NCBI RefSeq assembly: GCF_014191255.1
Contig: NZ_JACHWH010000014.1
Location: 59,731 to 123,730, forward strand
DNA: 64,000 bases
Direction: 5' to 3'
Source: Amycolatopsis bartoniae
GTDB taxonomy: Bacteria; Actinomycetota; Actinomycetes; Mycobacteriales; Pseudonocardiaceae
Below the pieces are notes generated by a model. That model made no database searches, was not told the DNA's origin, and worked only from the letters and a program-made list of their open reading frames with translations. How positions within the stretch are numbered: position 1 is the first letter of the stretch; each line of letters starts with the position of its first letter. Below, piece by piece: positions 27,001 to 34,642 of this stretch. The position numbers were made by a program, and so were the translations under genes.

Positions 27001-27382
27001 CGGCCGCGACCTCTACCAGGACCTCTACCGCGAGATCTTCGCCGAGCTGGCCGGTGTCGAGATGCCGAGCCCGCTCGAACCACCGGCCGAGCCCGTGCCC
27101 ACCGACATCACGCCGCACCTCGGCACGTACGAACGGGCGAGCGTGCGGATGGAGGTGCTCACCGGCGACGACGGGCCCAGGCTGCGCTCGACGGTCACCG
27201 GCATGCTCGCCGACCTGGTCCCCGACCCCGTCGAGGAGCACGACCTCGTCGCCGTGGCCGAGAACCTGTACGTGGTCAAGGACCCGGAGAGCCGGACGTG
27301 GGTGCCGGTGACCTTCTACACGCTGCCGGGCGGTGAGCGGTACGTGCACCACGGCGTGCGTGCCACCCCGAAGGTGTCCTGA
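24083..27382 (+). CDS. S9 prolyl-oligopeptidase-type peptidase fused to class C beta-lactamase-like domain
   Basis: 1099 aa with two enzymes in one chain. Residues 1 to about 390 are a WD40-like/TolB propeller (repeated AWSPDGTR-type strands). About 400-640 is an S9 alpha/beta hydrolase with Ser498 (GYSYGGF), Asp578/579 (HGADDLL) and His611 (PHEF). About 645-1000 is a beta-lactamase/D-aminopeptidase domain with S706-x-x-K709 (SISK), Y798-x-N (YCN) and H944 (HDGN), followed by a small C-terminal domain. No signal peptide is seen. GTG 24083 follows AAGGAGAAAC. The beta-lactamase half is closely similar to the 17286 protein. I infer coupled hydrolysis of imported peptides containing unusual or D residues. 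Confidence 0.9.
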   Translation: MTRRLRIEDLAALAVPEQPALSPDGTEVLYVLRTCDRDADENVYTLWRAGLDGADARPLTRGRADTAPAWSPDGTRVAFLRDGNVWLLPRDGGEAEQLTSLPLGAGAPVWCPDGSALAFAAPVDREGTPANAPMAAGRLDYQADGTGWLRGVRRHLHVLDLETRECRQVTDGDWHAGDPAWSPDGTRLAFSAATAPDRDVRPRVPVHVLDVTDPAARPRLVALSGGVGGPVTWTADGSALLVVGHPGEPRGHARLLRIPLGGGEPADLTGSLDRNVMPGGPGYPGAVPRLIAGGTEVLFCARERGCTHLYSVPVDGGAPRPVLTGAGRVVSGLSVSGSTAVFVLLTPASYGELVRLDLSTGTETVLTGHGAELSDVDLFVKEEREFRISEGTVVQGWLLRDPAVTGPAPLLLDIHGGPHNAWHGGAEDVRHYQQELVARGWVVLTVNSRGSDGYGEEFFTAVDSAWGTADAKDFLEPLDALVAEGVADPERLAVAGYSYGGFMTCFLTGRDDRFAAAVAGGVVADLTSLAGTSDEGHFLSEFELGALPWEDPARYAAMSPFSRVDQVRTPTLVVHGADDLLCPAGQAQQWFSALRERGVPARLVLYPGAPHEFVLDGRPSHRIDFNERVVEWVEQYANHRGPRIDAAHWQRRLAVLAERHHVPGAALGILRLRPGREDELAEAAHGVLNVDTGVQATTDSVFQIGSISKVWTTTVVMRLVDEGLLDLDAPVADVLPELRLSDPDVTKQVTVRHLLTHTSGIDGDVFTDTGRGDDCLEKYVALLADVAQNHPLGVTWSYCNSGFSLVGRVIEKLTGSTWDAAMRERLFTPLGLRHTGTLPEEALLHRAATGHTGTTEPVRAPVWTLPRSAGPAGLINATTADVLAFARLHLTGGVAADGTRLLSEESAAAMAANQVDLPDKHTLAESWGLGWFRLDWGGRRLIGHDGNTIGQAAFLRLLPDAGLAVTLLTNGGNGRDLYQDLYREIFAELAGVEMPSPLEPPAEPVPTDITPHLGTYERASVRMEVLTGDDGPRLRSTVTGMLADLVPDPVEEHDLVAVAENLYVVKDPESRTWVPVTFYTLPGGERYVHHGVRATPKVS

Positions 27383-27383
27383 C

Positions 27384-28274
27384 GTGGGCAGAACGACCGG
27401 CGCGGCGCTGCTCGGCCCACCCGCCGCGGAGGCCGCGCTCCGCGCCGCCGGGTCGGCCGGGGTGACCGTCCGCGAGATCTCCGACCTCGGCGGGTGCGAA
27501 GCGGTGTACGACCTGTTCGACCGGATCTGGCGGCCCGACCCGCGGAACCCGCCGGTCACCACCGAGCTGATGCGCGCGCTGACCAAGGCGGGCAACTACG
27601 TCGCGGGCGCCTACGCCGGCACGGAGCTGATCGGCGCGTGCGTCGGCTTCTTCGGCACACCCGCAGCGGAGGTGCTGCACAGCCACATCGCCGGAGTCGC
27701 GCCGGGGAGGGCGGGCCGCCGCGTCGGGCTCGCGCTGAAGCTGCACCAGCGCGCCTGGGCACTGCGGCGGGGGATCTCGGCCATCGAGTGGACCTTCGAC
27801 CCGCTGGTGAGCCGCAACGCCTACTTCAACCTCGCGAAGCTGGGTGCTGCCGTCACCGAGTACCTGCCCAACTTCTACGGCGGGATGCGCGACGGCATCA
27901 ACGGCGGCGACGAGACCGACCGCCTGCTCGTGGACTGGCGGCTGGACGCGCCGGCGGTGCTCACGGCGTGCGCCGGCACACCGGTCGTGTGGTCGGCCGA
28001 GGCCGAGCGCGCGCGGGGAGCGGCCGTGGCGCTGGGACGAGCGGGGGACGAGATGCCAGTGCCGGGCACGATGGCGGGGAACGTGCTGCTCGTGGCCGTG
28101 CCGCGGGACATCGAGAAGCTGCGCGCGACCGATCCCGGCCGCGCGACGGAATGGCGGGCCGCGGTGCGCGAGACGCTCGGCGCGTTGCTCGGCGGTGGGG
28201 CCCGCATCGCGGGCTTCGACCGGTCCGGGTGGTACGTGGTCACGCGCGACGTGGCCGGGGAGGATGCGCGATGA
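27384..28274 (+). CDS. GNAT-family N-acyltransferase
   Basis: 296 aa, resembling the predicted GNAT group found beside NSAR/MenC genes. N-terminal VREISDLGGCEAVYDLFDRIW, the acyl-CoA site in HIAGVAPGRAGRRVGLALKLHQR and SAIEWTFDPLVSRNAYFNLAKLGA are visible. The start GTG 27384 lies 1 nt after the S9 gene stop, and the stop overlaps the racemase start. In characterised Geobacillus systems a GNAT enzyme N-succinylates D-amino acids for the neighbouring racemase. The same role is proposed here; the acyl donor is not shown by sequence. Confidence 0.78.
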   Translation: MGRTTGAALLGPPAAEAALRAAGSAGVTVREISDLGGCEAVYDLFDRIWRPDPRNPPVTTELMRALTKAGNYVAGAYAGTELIGACVGFFGTPAAEVLHSHIAGVAPGRAGRRVGLALKLHQRAWALRRGISAIEWTFDPLVSRNAYFNLAKLGAAVTEYLPNFYGGMRDGINGGDETDRLLVDWRLDAPAVLTACAGTPVVWSAEAERARGAAVALGRAGDEMPVPGTMAGNVLLVAVPRDIEKLRATDPGRATEWRAAVRETLGALLGGGARIAGFDRSGWYVVTRDVAGEDAR

Positions 28275-29377
28275 AACTGACGGGACTGGAACTGCGCCGG
28301 GTCGAGATGCCGCTCGTGGCCCCGTTCCGGACGTCGTTCGGCACGCAGACGACGCGGGACATCCTCCTGCTGCGGGCGGTCACCGACGACGCCGAGGGCT
28401 GGGGGGAGTGCGTGACACTGGCCGATCCGCGCTACTCCCCGGAGTACGTCGACGCCGCGGCCGACGTGCTGCGGCGGTTCCTGGTGCCGGCGCTCGCGGC
28501 GCGCGAGCACCTCGACGCGTACGCGGTCGGGCCCGCGCTGGCGCCGTTCAAGGGCCACCGGATGGCCAAGGCGGCGCTGGAGATGGCGGTGCTGGACGCG
28601 GAGCTGCGGGCCCTCGGCCGCCCGCTCGCGCGGGAGCTCGGCGCGGTGCGCGACCGGGTGCCGTGCGGGGTCTCGGTGGGGATCATGGGCTCGGTGGGCG
28701 AGCTGCTCGACGCCGTCGGCGGCTACCTCGACGCCGGGTACGTGCGGATCAAGCTCAAGATCGAGCCGGGCTGGGACGTCGAGCCGGTGCGGGCGGTGCG
28801 GGAGCGGTTCGGCGACGACGTGCTCCTGCAGGTCGACGCCAACACCGCCTACACCCTCGCCGACGCCCGCCACCTGGCCCGCCTCGACCCGTTCGACCTG
28901 CTGCTGATCGAGCAGCCGCTGCCGGAGGAGGACGTGCTCGGTCACGCCGAGCTGGCCAGGACCGTGCGCACGCCGATCTGCCTCGACGAGTCGGTCACCT
29001 CGGCGAAGTCCGCGGCGGACGCGATCACGCTCGGCGCCTGCCGGATCGTCAACGTGAAGCCGGGCCGCGTCGGCGGGTACCTCGAAGCGCGGCGGATCGC
29101 CGACGTCTGCGCGGCCCACGACGTGCCGGTGTGGTGCGGCGGGATGCTGGAGTCGGGACTGGGCCGGGCGGCGAACGTCGCGCTCGCGGCGCTGCCGAAC
29201 TTCACGCTGCCCGGCGACACCTCCGCCTCCGGCCGCTACTACCGCACCGACCTCACCGCCCCGTTCGTGCTGGCCGACGGGCACCTCCCGGTGCCGGCCG
29301 CGCCGGGCATCGGCGTCGACCCGATTCCGGAGGTGCTGGACGAGGTCACCACGTCGGTCGAATGGCTGTCCTGGTGA
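28271..29377 (+). CDS. N-acylamino (N-succinylamino) acid racemase / o-succinylbenzoate synthase
   Basis: 368 aa, enolase superfamily. The catalytic lysines are K161-x-K163 (IKLK) and K263 (NVKPGRVGG); metal ligands are D189 (QVDANTAY), the Glu in LLIEQPLP and the Asp in CLDESVT. The numbering of K163, D189 and K263 and the chain length match the well-known Amycolatopsis N-acylamino acid racemase, which also has o-succinylbenzoate synthase activity. There is no menaquinone gene around it, whereas a GNAT acyltransferase, two D-aminopeptidase-like domains and a peptide importer are in the same operon. This favours racemisation of N-acyl amino acids as the main role. The gene is followed by a 7-bp hairpin. 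Confidence 0.92.
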   Translation: MKLTGLELRRVEMPLVAPFRTSFGTQTTRDILLLRAVTDDAEGWGECVTLADPRYSPEYVDAAADVLRRFLVPALAAREHLDAYAVGPALAPFKGHRMAKAALEMAVLDAELRALGRPLARELGAVRDRVPCGVSVGIMGSVGELLDAVGGYLDAGYVRIKLKIEPGWDVEPVRAVRERFGDDVLLQVDANTAYTLADARHLARLDPFDLLLIEQPLPEEDVLGHAELARTVRTPICLDESVTSAKSAADAITLGACRIVNVKPGRVGGYLEARRIADVCAAHDVPVWCGGMLESGLGRAANVALAALPNFTLPGDTSASGRYYRTDLTAPFVLADGHLPVPAAPGIGVDPIPEVLDEVTTSVEWLSW

Positions 29378-29381
29378 CTCC

Positions 29382-29401
29382 GTTCGTCTGCCCGGACGAA
29401 C
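29382..29401 (+). terminator. Hairpin terminator after the racemase
   Basis: GTTCGTC (29382-29388), 6-nt loop, GACGAAC (29395-29401), 5 nt after the racemase stop. It probably ends the 17286-29377 operon. Confidence 0.5.
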
Positions 29402-29476
29402 ACGACGGCTGATTCCGTGCCTCGCGACGAACTAGGCTGGCCGCCCGGCTCCTAGCTTCGGGAGGTGCTCGTTCCC

Positions 29477-31108
29477 GTGAACCTGCGTCCGCAAGCCAGC
29501 CTCGGCCGCGTGCTCGACGACCTGGGCGAGACCCTGCTGGAACTCGTCGCGGGCCGCCGCGACACCGCCGGGGACATCGGGGGTGTGGCGATCCACGACC
29601 CGCTGGAAGAGCCCGTCCTGCCCCAGCACGCGCTCGTGCTGGGGGTCGGGCTGAGCGAGCCGGGGGAGGTGGTGCGGTTGCTGCGCGTGCTCGGCCGCCA
29701 CGACGTGGCGGCGCTCGTGCTGCGGGCGCCGGTCGCGGTGACCGGCGAGATCTCCGCCGCCGTCGAGGAGACCGGCGTGGCGCTGCTCGGGCTCACCCGC
29801 GGCGCGTCGTGGGCGCAGCTGGCGGCGATGCTGCGGTCCCTGCTCGCGGAGGGTGACGTCGGCGAGGCCGGCCCGGAGACGCTGGCGGGCCTGCCCTCGG
29901 GTGACCTGTTCGCGGTGGCCAACGCCGTCGCGGCGCTGATCGACGCGCCGGTGACCATCGAGGACCGCCGCTCCCGCGTCCTGGCGTTCTCGGGCAGGCA
30001 GGACGAGGCCGACGCGTCGCGCGTCGAGACGATCCTCGGCCGCCAGGTGCCCGAGCGCTTCGCCAGGATGCTCACCGAACGCGGGGTGTTCCGGGAGCTG
30101 TACCGCAGCGACCGCACCGTCTACTTCGGACTCCCCGAGCAGGCGGTGGACGGGCTGTCGCTGCCCAGGGTCGCGGTCGCGGTGCGCGCGGGCGACGAGG
30201 TGCTGGGCTCGATCTGGGCGGCGGTGCGGGAACCGCTCAGCGCGGACCGCGACGCCGCGCTGCGGGACGCCGCACCGCTGGTGGCGCTGCACATGCTGCG
30301 GATCAGGGCCGGTGCGGACGTCGAGCGCCGGCTGCGCGCCGACCTGGTGAGCACGGCGCTGGAGGGCGGGTCCGGCGCGCGGGAGGCGCTCACCCGGTTG
30401 GGCCTGGCCGACCAGCCGGTCGTCGTACTGGCCCTGGCCGTGCTGGACGAGGACGAGCACGACGCCGGGCTGGCCACGGAACGCCAGCGGATCAGCGACG
30501 GGCTCTCGATGCACCTGATCGCGGTGCACCCGCGGTGCGCGGCGGCGCTCGTCGGCGACGTGGCGTACGGGCTGGTGCCGGTCGCGCGCACCGGGGACCC
30601 CGAACAGCGCGCGGTGCGCATCGCCTCGGACTTCCTCGACCGCGTGGGGGAGCGGGTGCGGGTGGTGGCGGGAATCGGCCCGGTCGCGCAGGACATCTCG
30701 GGACTCGCCGCAGCGCGGGCGAGCGCGGACCGCGCGCTGCGGGTGCTCCGCTCGGGCCGGGCCGGCGGCCGCCGGGTCGCCCGCCTGGCGGACGTGCACG
30801 TCGAGGCGCTGCTGCTGGAGCTGCGGGACCTGGTGACCGCGAGGGGTGACGGGCCGACCGGCGCGGTGGCCCGCCTGTTCGCCTACGACGAGCAGCACGG
30901 TACCCGGCTCGTCGAGACGTTGCGTGCGTGGCTCGACGCCTTCGGGGACGTGATCGCGGCCTCCTCGGCGCTCTACGTGCACCCCAACACCTTCCGCTAC
31001 CGCTTGCGCCGGCTGGCCGAAGTGGGTGGTCTCGACCTCGCCGACCCGGAGGCCCGCTTCGCGGCGATGCTGCAGCTCCGGGTCGTCGCGCCACCGCGAA
31101 GCGTATAA
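29477..31108 (+). CDS. PucR/CdaR-family transcriptional regulator
   Basis: 543 aa. An N-terminal PucR-type sensory region (to about 130), a GAF-like middle (VANAVAALIDAPVTIEDRRSRVLAFSGRQ) and the C-terminal PucR helix-turn-helix (SSALYVHPNTFRYRLRRLAEVGGLDL) are all visible. The family controls catabolism of purines, sugar acids and amino acids. Directly after the peptide/D-amino-acid operon, it is the likely local regulator. GTG 29477 gives MNLRPQASL with GGGAGG about 12 nt upstream; GTG 29465 has no ribosome site. Nothing of note lies between it and the next gene. Confidence 0.85.
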   Translation: MNLRPQASLGRVLDDLGETLLELVAGRRDTAGDIGGVAIHDPLEEPVLPQHALVLGVGLSEPGEVVRLLRVLGRHDVAALVLRAPVAVTGEISAAVEETGVALLGLTRGASWAQLAAMLRSLLAEGDVGEAGPETLAGLPSGDLFAVANAVAALIDAPVTIEDRRSRVLAFSGRQDEADASRVETILGRQVPERFARMLTERGVFRELYRSDRTVYFGLPEQAVDGLSLPRVAVAVRAGDEVLGSIWAAVREPLSADRDAALRDAAPLVALHMLRIRAGADVERRLRADLVSTALEGGSGAREALTRLGLADQPVVVLALAVLDEDEHDAGLATERQRISDGLSMHLIAVHPRCAAALVGDVAYGLVPVARTGDPEQRAVRIASDFLDRVGERVRVVAGIGPVAQDISGLAAARASADRALRVLRSGRAGGRRVARLADVHVEALLLELRDLVTARGDGPTGAVARLFAYDEQHGTRLVETLRAWLDAFGDVIAASSALYVHPNTFRYRLRRLAEVGGLDLADPEARFAAMLQLRVVAPPRSV

Positions 31109-31190
31109 CGACCTATACGAAGCTTGATCATTAAGGTGGACAGCGAAGCCCCGGGGCCGGTCTCGGCGCATTGACCAGATGGTGTGTGGC

Positions 31191-32129
31191 ATGAACGACG
31201 ACGTCGAGCAGAACGATCCGATGGCCGTGCTGGAAGGGCAGGTCTGGGCGCTCGCGGCAGTGGTCGCGACCTTGCGGGAGGCCGCGGCGGGCTCGCTGGA
31301 GGCGGCCCTGGCCGCGGATCCGGCGCGTACCGCCGTGCTGGAGGCCGCGGGCGTGGTGCGCCGCGAGGGGAGTGACCTGGTCGCCGCTCCCGCGATGCGG
31401 GTCGGTTCCGCCTCTGCCAACGCCGCCTCCGCTCGGCTCAGCTCGATGCGGCAGGCGGTCGCCGCCGCCGGTGGCGAGGCCCCGGCGGGGTGGGACGCGC
31501 AGAGCGACGACGTCCTGCTCGATCAGGGGCGTGCCTCCGCGGGCACCGGTCACGCGCTCGCCACCCGTCTCGTGCCTTCCCTGCCGGGGCTGGCCGAACG
31601 GCTGGCCGTCGCCGGAAGCCGTGTGTTGGACATCGGCACCGGGACCGGGGCGCTGGCCGTTGCGCTGGCCCAGGATCTTCCGCACGCCCACGTGACCGGG
31701 ATCGACAGCCTGGAGCGGGCGATCCGGCTGGCCCGCCGGGAACTGGAGGGGGCCGGACCCGCCGCCGACCGGATCGAGCTGCGGCACCAGGACGTCGTCG
31801 AGTTGCGGGAGCGGGATTTCTACGACCTGGTCTGGTTGCCCGCGCCGTTTCTCTCGGACGAGGTGTTGCGGGCGTGTCTGCCGCTTGTGGCGGCCGCTCT
31901 CACCGAGGGGGGATGGCTGGTGGCCGGTACCAACCCGGCACCGCGGGAGCCGTTGCTCGCGGCGGTGGCGAACTGGACGGCGGCGCGCAACGGCGGCAGT
32001 GCCCTGACCGCGGAGCGGATGACCGAGACGCTGGGCGACCTCGGGTTCCAGGACCTGCGCCGGATTCCCACGGTGCCGGGCGGCCCGGTGTTCGTGGCCG
32101 GCCGTCGCCCTAGCCGCCCCGCGTCCTGA
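31191..32129 (+). CDS. Class I SAM-dependent methyltransferase
   Basis: 312 aa. A helical N-terminal region (about 1-110) without clear family is followed by a Rossmann methyltransferase domain with motif I VLDIGTGTGALAVAL, acidic strand VTGIDSLERAI, and DLVWLPAPFLSDEVL as post-motif II/III. ATG 31191 (MNDDVEQ) is preferred over ATG 31179. The substrate is unknown. It stands alone, reading away from the PucR gene, and is followed by the XRE regulator. Confidence 0.82.
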   Translation: MNDDVEQNDPMAVLEGQVWALAAVVATLREAAAGSLEAALAADPARTAVLEAAGVVRREGSDLVAAPAMRVGSASANAASARLSSMRQAVAAAGGEAPAGWDAQSDDVLLDQGRASAGTGHALATRLVPSLPGLAERLAVAGSRVLDIGTGTGALAVALAQDLPHAHVTGIDSLERAIRLARRELEGAGPAADRIELRHQDVVELRERDFYDLVWLPAPFLSDEVLRACLPLVAAALTEGGWLVAGTNPAPREPLLAAVANWTAARNGGSALTAERMTETLGDLGFQDLRRIPTVPGGPVFVAGRRPSRPAS

Positions 32130-32202
32130 CCGCGCAGCGGGGGACAAGTTGGGCCACTTTCGGAGCGGCCGCCTGGGGTGTGGGTGGGCAGACTGGTTCG
32201 GT

Positions 32203-33081
32203 ATGAGCGTGAGGGATGGTTCGGGGCTTGCGGAGTTTCTGAGCACCTGCCGAGCGCGGGTGAGCCCGGAGCAGGTGGGTTTGGGGCAGGAGTCCGCACG
32301 CCGTCGGGTGCCGGGTTTGCGGCGGGAGGAGCTGGCGCGGCTGGCGGGGGTCAGTGTGGACTATTACACGCGGCTGGAGCAGGGTCGTAGTCGTAGCGCG
32401 TCGGCCGAGGTGCTGGATGCGCTGGCGGTGGCGTTGCGGCTGGACGAGGCCGAGCGGCAGCACCTGTTCGACCTGGCCCGTCCCGAACCCGCCCGGCGCC
32501 AGCGCCGCGCACGCCCGCAGCGGGTGGATCCGGCGACCCTGCGGTTGATCGAGACGCTCGACGAGGTGCACTGCCCGGCTTTCGTGCTGGGCCGGCGGTT
32601 GGACGTGCTGGCGCACAACCGGTTGGCCGGGGCGTTGATCACCGAGTTCCGTGCGTTGCCCGCGTCGCGGCGTAACCAGGCCCGGTTTGTGTTCCTCGAT
32701 CCGCACGCGCGGGAGTTGTATGCCGATTGGGCGAGGGTGGCGTCGGACACGGTGGCGATGCTGCGGCTGGACGCCGGGCGCTACCCGCACGATCCGCAGT
32801 TGTCGGCTCTGGTTGGGGAGTTGTCCATCCATTCGGAGGAGTTCCGCAGGTGGTGGCCGGATCATAAGGTGCATCGGCGCGCCACTGGGACGAAGGCCTA
32901 CCGCCACCCGCTGGTTGGTGAGCTCACCGTGGAGTATCAGGCCCTGCATCCGGCGGGTGACCGGGATCAGACCTTGTTCGTCTACACCACGGAACCGGGT
33001 TCGGCGTCGGACACCTCGTTGCGGTTGCTGGCCCACTGGCATGACCAGGAACAGCGCGACGTCTCGGTCGACACCCACTGA
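32203..33081 (+). CDS. XRE-family regulator with MmyB-like ligand domain
   Basis: 292 aa. The helix-turn-helix is at about residues 28-80 (RRRVPGLRREELARLAGVSVDYYTRLEQGRS), followed by the MmyB-like domain of actinobacterial regulators (VLGRRLDVLAHNRLAGALI, FLDPHARELYADW, HPLVGELTVEYQAL). MmyB-type domains are thought to bind a lipid or small ligand. It is a very common actinomycete type that often controls a divergent oxidoreductase, but none is divergent here. Start ATG 32203; upstream in-frame codons give no domain. Confidence 0.88.
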   Translation: MSVRDGSGLAEFLSTCRARVSPEQVGLGQESARRRVPGLRREELARLAGVSVDYYTRLEQGRSRSASAEVLDALAVALRLDEAERQHLFDLARPEPARRQRRARPQRVDPATLRLIETLDEVHCPAFVLGRRLDVLAHNRLAGALITEFRALPASRRNQARFVFLDPHARELYADWARVASDTVAMLRLDAGRYPHDPQLSALVGELSIHSEEFRRWWPDHKVHRRATGTKAYRHPLVGELTVEYQALHPAGDRDQTLFVYTTEPGSASDTSLRLLAHWHDQEQRDVSVDTH

Positions 33082-33148
33082 GACCTCCCAGGGTGGCCCG
33101 GTTTGTTCCGGCCCGAGCTGGACCTTTCCGCGATCGGCCTGCCGGGAG

Positions 33149-33337
33149 GACCTCGTGGTCGCCAGTTCGGTCAGCGACATCCAGCGGATCGCCACCGAGC
33201 TCGTGAACATCGCCGGAGTCAGGCACACCGACACGACCCTGATCGTCAACACGGTCGTCCCTTACCGCGTGTGGCCGCTGCTGGACCGGCACACGTCGGC
33301 CAAGGGATGGGGACGCTCCACCCCGCCGCCGCGGTGA
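33149..33337 (+). pseudogene. Remnant of an AsnC/Lrp-family regulator (C-terminal end only)
   Basis: One frame reads DLVVASSVSDIQRIATELV, then VRHTDTTLIVNTVVPYRVWPLLD before a stop. This is the last beta-alpha-beta part of the AsnC/Lrp ligand domain (the family ends similarly, with a V-x-x-T-x-T-x-IVLxTVVP pattern). The helix-turn-helix and first half of the domain are missing: upstream sequence in this frame belongs to a shadow of the XRE gene and has no ribosome site. It is a decayed gene or a deletion scar between the XRE and TetR genes. The rest of 33082-33363 holds nothing else I can support. Confidence 0.7.
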
Positions 33338-33363
33338 CGTAGGTGGCGCGCCCCGGTGCCAGG

Positions 33364-33960
33364 TCAGCGCCGGCGGGTCTTGACGGCGGCCTGGTCCACG
33401 ACGGAGGCGTCGCGGTACTTGAGGATCCCTTCGACGCCGAGCAGGAAGGTTTCGCAGATCGGCGCCGGGTCGGAGAGGCAGCCCGCGGCCATCGCGCCGT
33501 CGCGGAGCATGACGAAGTGCCGGGCGTGGGGCTCGGGTTCGGTCTCGCCGGTCTCGGCCATCAGCTCGGTGATCGTGTCGAGGAACCACTGCCGGTGGTT
33601 CAGGACGGCTTGGTGGACCGGGTGGTCGGGGGCGGGGTACTCGGCGGCCGCGTTGAGGAACGCGCACCCGCGGAACCCGTCGGAGCGGATACCGTCGGTG
33701 ATCGTCTCGGCGACGGCCCGGACCGTGTCGGCCGGGGAGTGCCCGGCGCGGCGAGCGGCCTCGACCTGGGCCCGGATCTGTGCGTCCGCCCCGGTCAGGT
33801 AGGCGACGACCAGGTCGTCCTTGCTGGGGAAGTGCCGGTAGAGCGTGGCACGCGTCACGCTCGCCTCGGCGACGATCCGGTCGATGCCGACCGAATGGAG
33901 CCCCTCGGCGTAGAAGAGCCGGCTGGCTGTGCCCAGTAGCCGGGCACGTGCTTCGGACAC
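33364..33960 (-). CDS. TetR/AcrR-family regulator, candidate owner of the AGAACGTTCGGT operators
   Basis: 198 aa. The TetR helix-turn-helix occupies residues 5-50 (LLGTASRLFYAEGLHSVGIDRIVAEASVTRATLYRHFPSKDDL). The ligand domain contains RGCAFLNAAAEYPAPDHPVHQAV, seen in a group of actinobacterial TetR proteins, and several cysteines (GCAF, AGCLSD, ICET). Forty bp upstream of its start lies one copy of AGAACGTTCGGT, which recurs at the ohr, eccC and DUF308 promoters. TetR proteins usually repress their own gene, so this is the best candidate regulator for that set, possibly sensing peroxide or electrophiles through Cys. That link is inference. Confidence 0.85.
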   Translation of the reverse strand: MSEARARLLGTASRLFYAEGLHSVGIDRIVAEASVTRATLYRHFPSKDDLVVAYLTGADAQIRAQVEAARRAGHSPADTVRAVAETITDGIRSDGFRGCAFLNAAAEYPAPDHPVHQAVLNHRQWFLDTITELMAETGETEPEPHARHFVMLRDGAMAAGCLSDPAPICETFLLGVEGILKYRDASVVDQAAVKTRRR

Positions 33961-33999
33961 CTGGTCACCTGCTTTCTGGTCGGCCTCCAGTATACAGGG

Positions 34000-34011
34000 A
34001 GAACGTTCGGT
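34000..34011. promoter_or_regulatory. Operator copy 1 (AGAACGTTCGGT) upstream of TetR
   Basis: AGAACGTTCGGT with palindromic core GAACGTTC. On the minus strand a TGTATACT -10-like element lies just downstream of it (33987-33996 region), so the site sits in the TetR promoter and fits autoregulation. Confidence 0.6.
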
Positions 34012-34035
34012 CTGATAGTCGCCGGTGAACGGCCC

Positions 34036-34572
34036 TCACGACTCGATGATCGCCATCAGTGCCGCGGTGTAGGGGGCCGGGTCGAGATCGCCGCGGACGG
34101 CGAGTTGCTGGGTGTAGCCGTGGCAGAGGGCCACGAATGCTTCGGCGGCCCGTTCCGCGGCGGCGGGTGCGTGGTGGGGCAGGAGTGCGGCGACCGCCTG
34201 GCGCAGGTCCTCGAGCTGGCGCTGGACGAGGGCTGCGAGGGCGGGGGAGACGGCGGCCTCGGCGTAGATCTGGGCGACCAGCCGGGCGTGGTCCTCCTCG
34301 CGCGCCAGGGTGCGGATGTGCTGGAGGAAGTCGTGCGCGGACTCGGCCGTCAGCTCGGCGGGCAGCGCGTGGGTCGCCTGCTCGCAGATGGCCGCGACGA
34401 TCTGGTCCTTGCTCTCGAAGTACCGGTAGATCGATCCCACGGAGAGGCCGGAGGCCTCGACGAGATCGGTCATGGACGTCCGCGCGAAACCGTGGGTGGC
34501 GAAGCGGGCGCGGGCCGCGTCGAGGATCTGCTGACGGCGGGCGTCGAGATGGGCTTGGCTGACTCGTGGCAT
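34036..34572 (-). CDS. TetR/AcrR-family regulator
   Basis: 178 aa. Helix-turn-helix at about residues 10-58 (ILDAARARFATHGFARTSMTDLVEASGLSVGSIYRYFESKDQIV); the C-terminal ligand domain is generic. It is divergent from the aldo/keto reductase, with a palindrome immediately upstream of its start, so it most likely represses itself and the reductase. ATG 34572 gives MPRVSQAHLDARR; a 16-residue upstream extension would read through the palindrome and is less likely. Confidence 0.88.
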   Translation of the reverse strand: MPRVSQAHLDARRQQILDAARARFATHGFARTSMTDLVEASGLSVGSIYRYFESKDQIVAAICEQATHALPAELTAESAHDFLQHIRTLAREEDHARLVAQIYAEAAVSPALAALVQRQLEDLRQAVAALLPHHAPAAAERAAEAFVALCHGYTQQLAVRGDLDPAPYTAALMAIIES

Positions 34573-34576
34573 AAAG

Positions 34577-34590
34577 AATGACCGCTCATT
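34577..34590. promoter_or_regulatory. Palindromic operator between TetR and aldo/keto reductase
   Basis: AATGA (34577-34581), CCGC, TCATT (34586-34590) in an unusually AT-rich 70-bp divergent spacer. Typical TetR half-site geometry; probably bound by the 34036-34572 product. Confidence 0.6.
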
Positions 34591-34642
34591 TTTGATGATA
34601 GTGTCATAACCGTACCCCACAGCCCAAGCCCCAGGAGACTTC

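Noticed and set aside
28271..29377. MenC of a menaquinone pathway
   Set aside because: No men gene is nearby and the operon contains the GNAT acyltransferase typical of racemase pathways. Dual function cannot be excluded.
33103..33342. Small plus-strand reading frame beside the AsnC remnant
   Set aside because: His/Arg/Pro-rich shadow sequence; a different frame of the same DNA carries the recognisable AsnC C-terminus.
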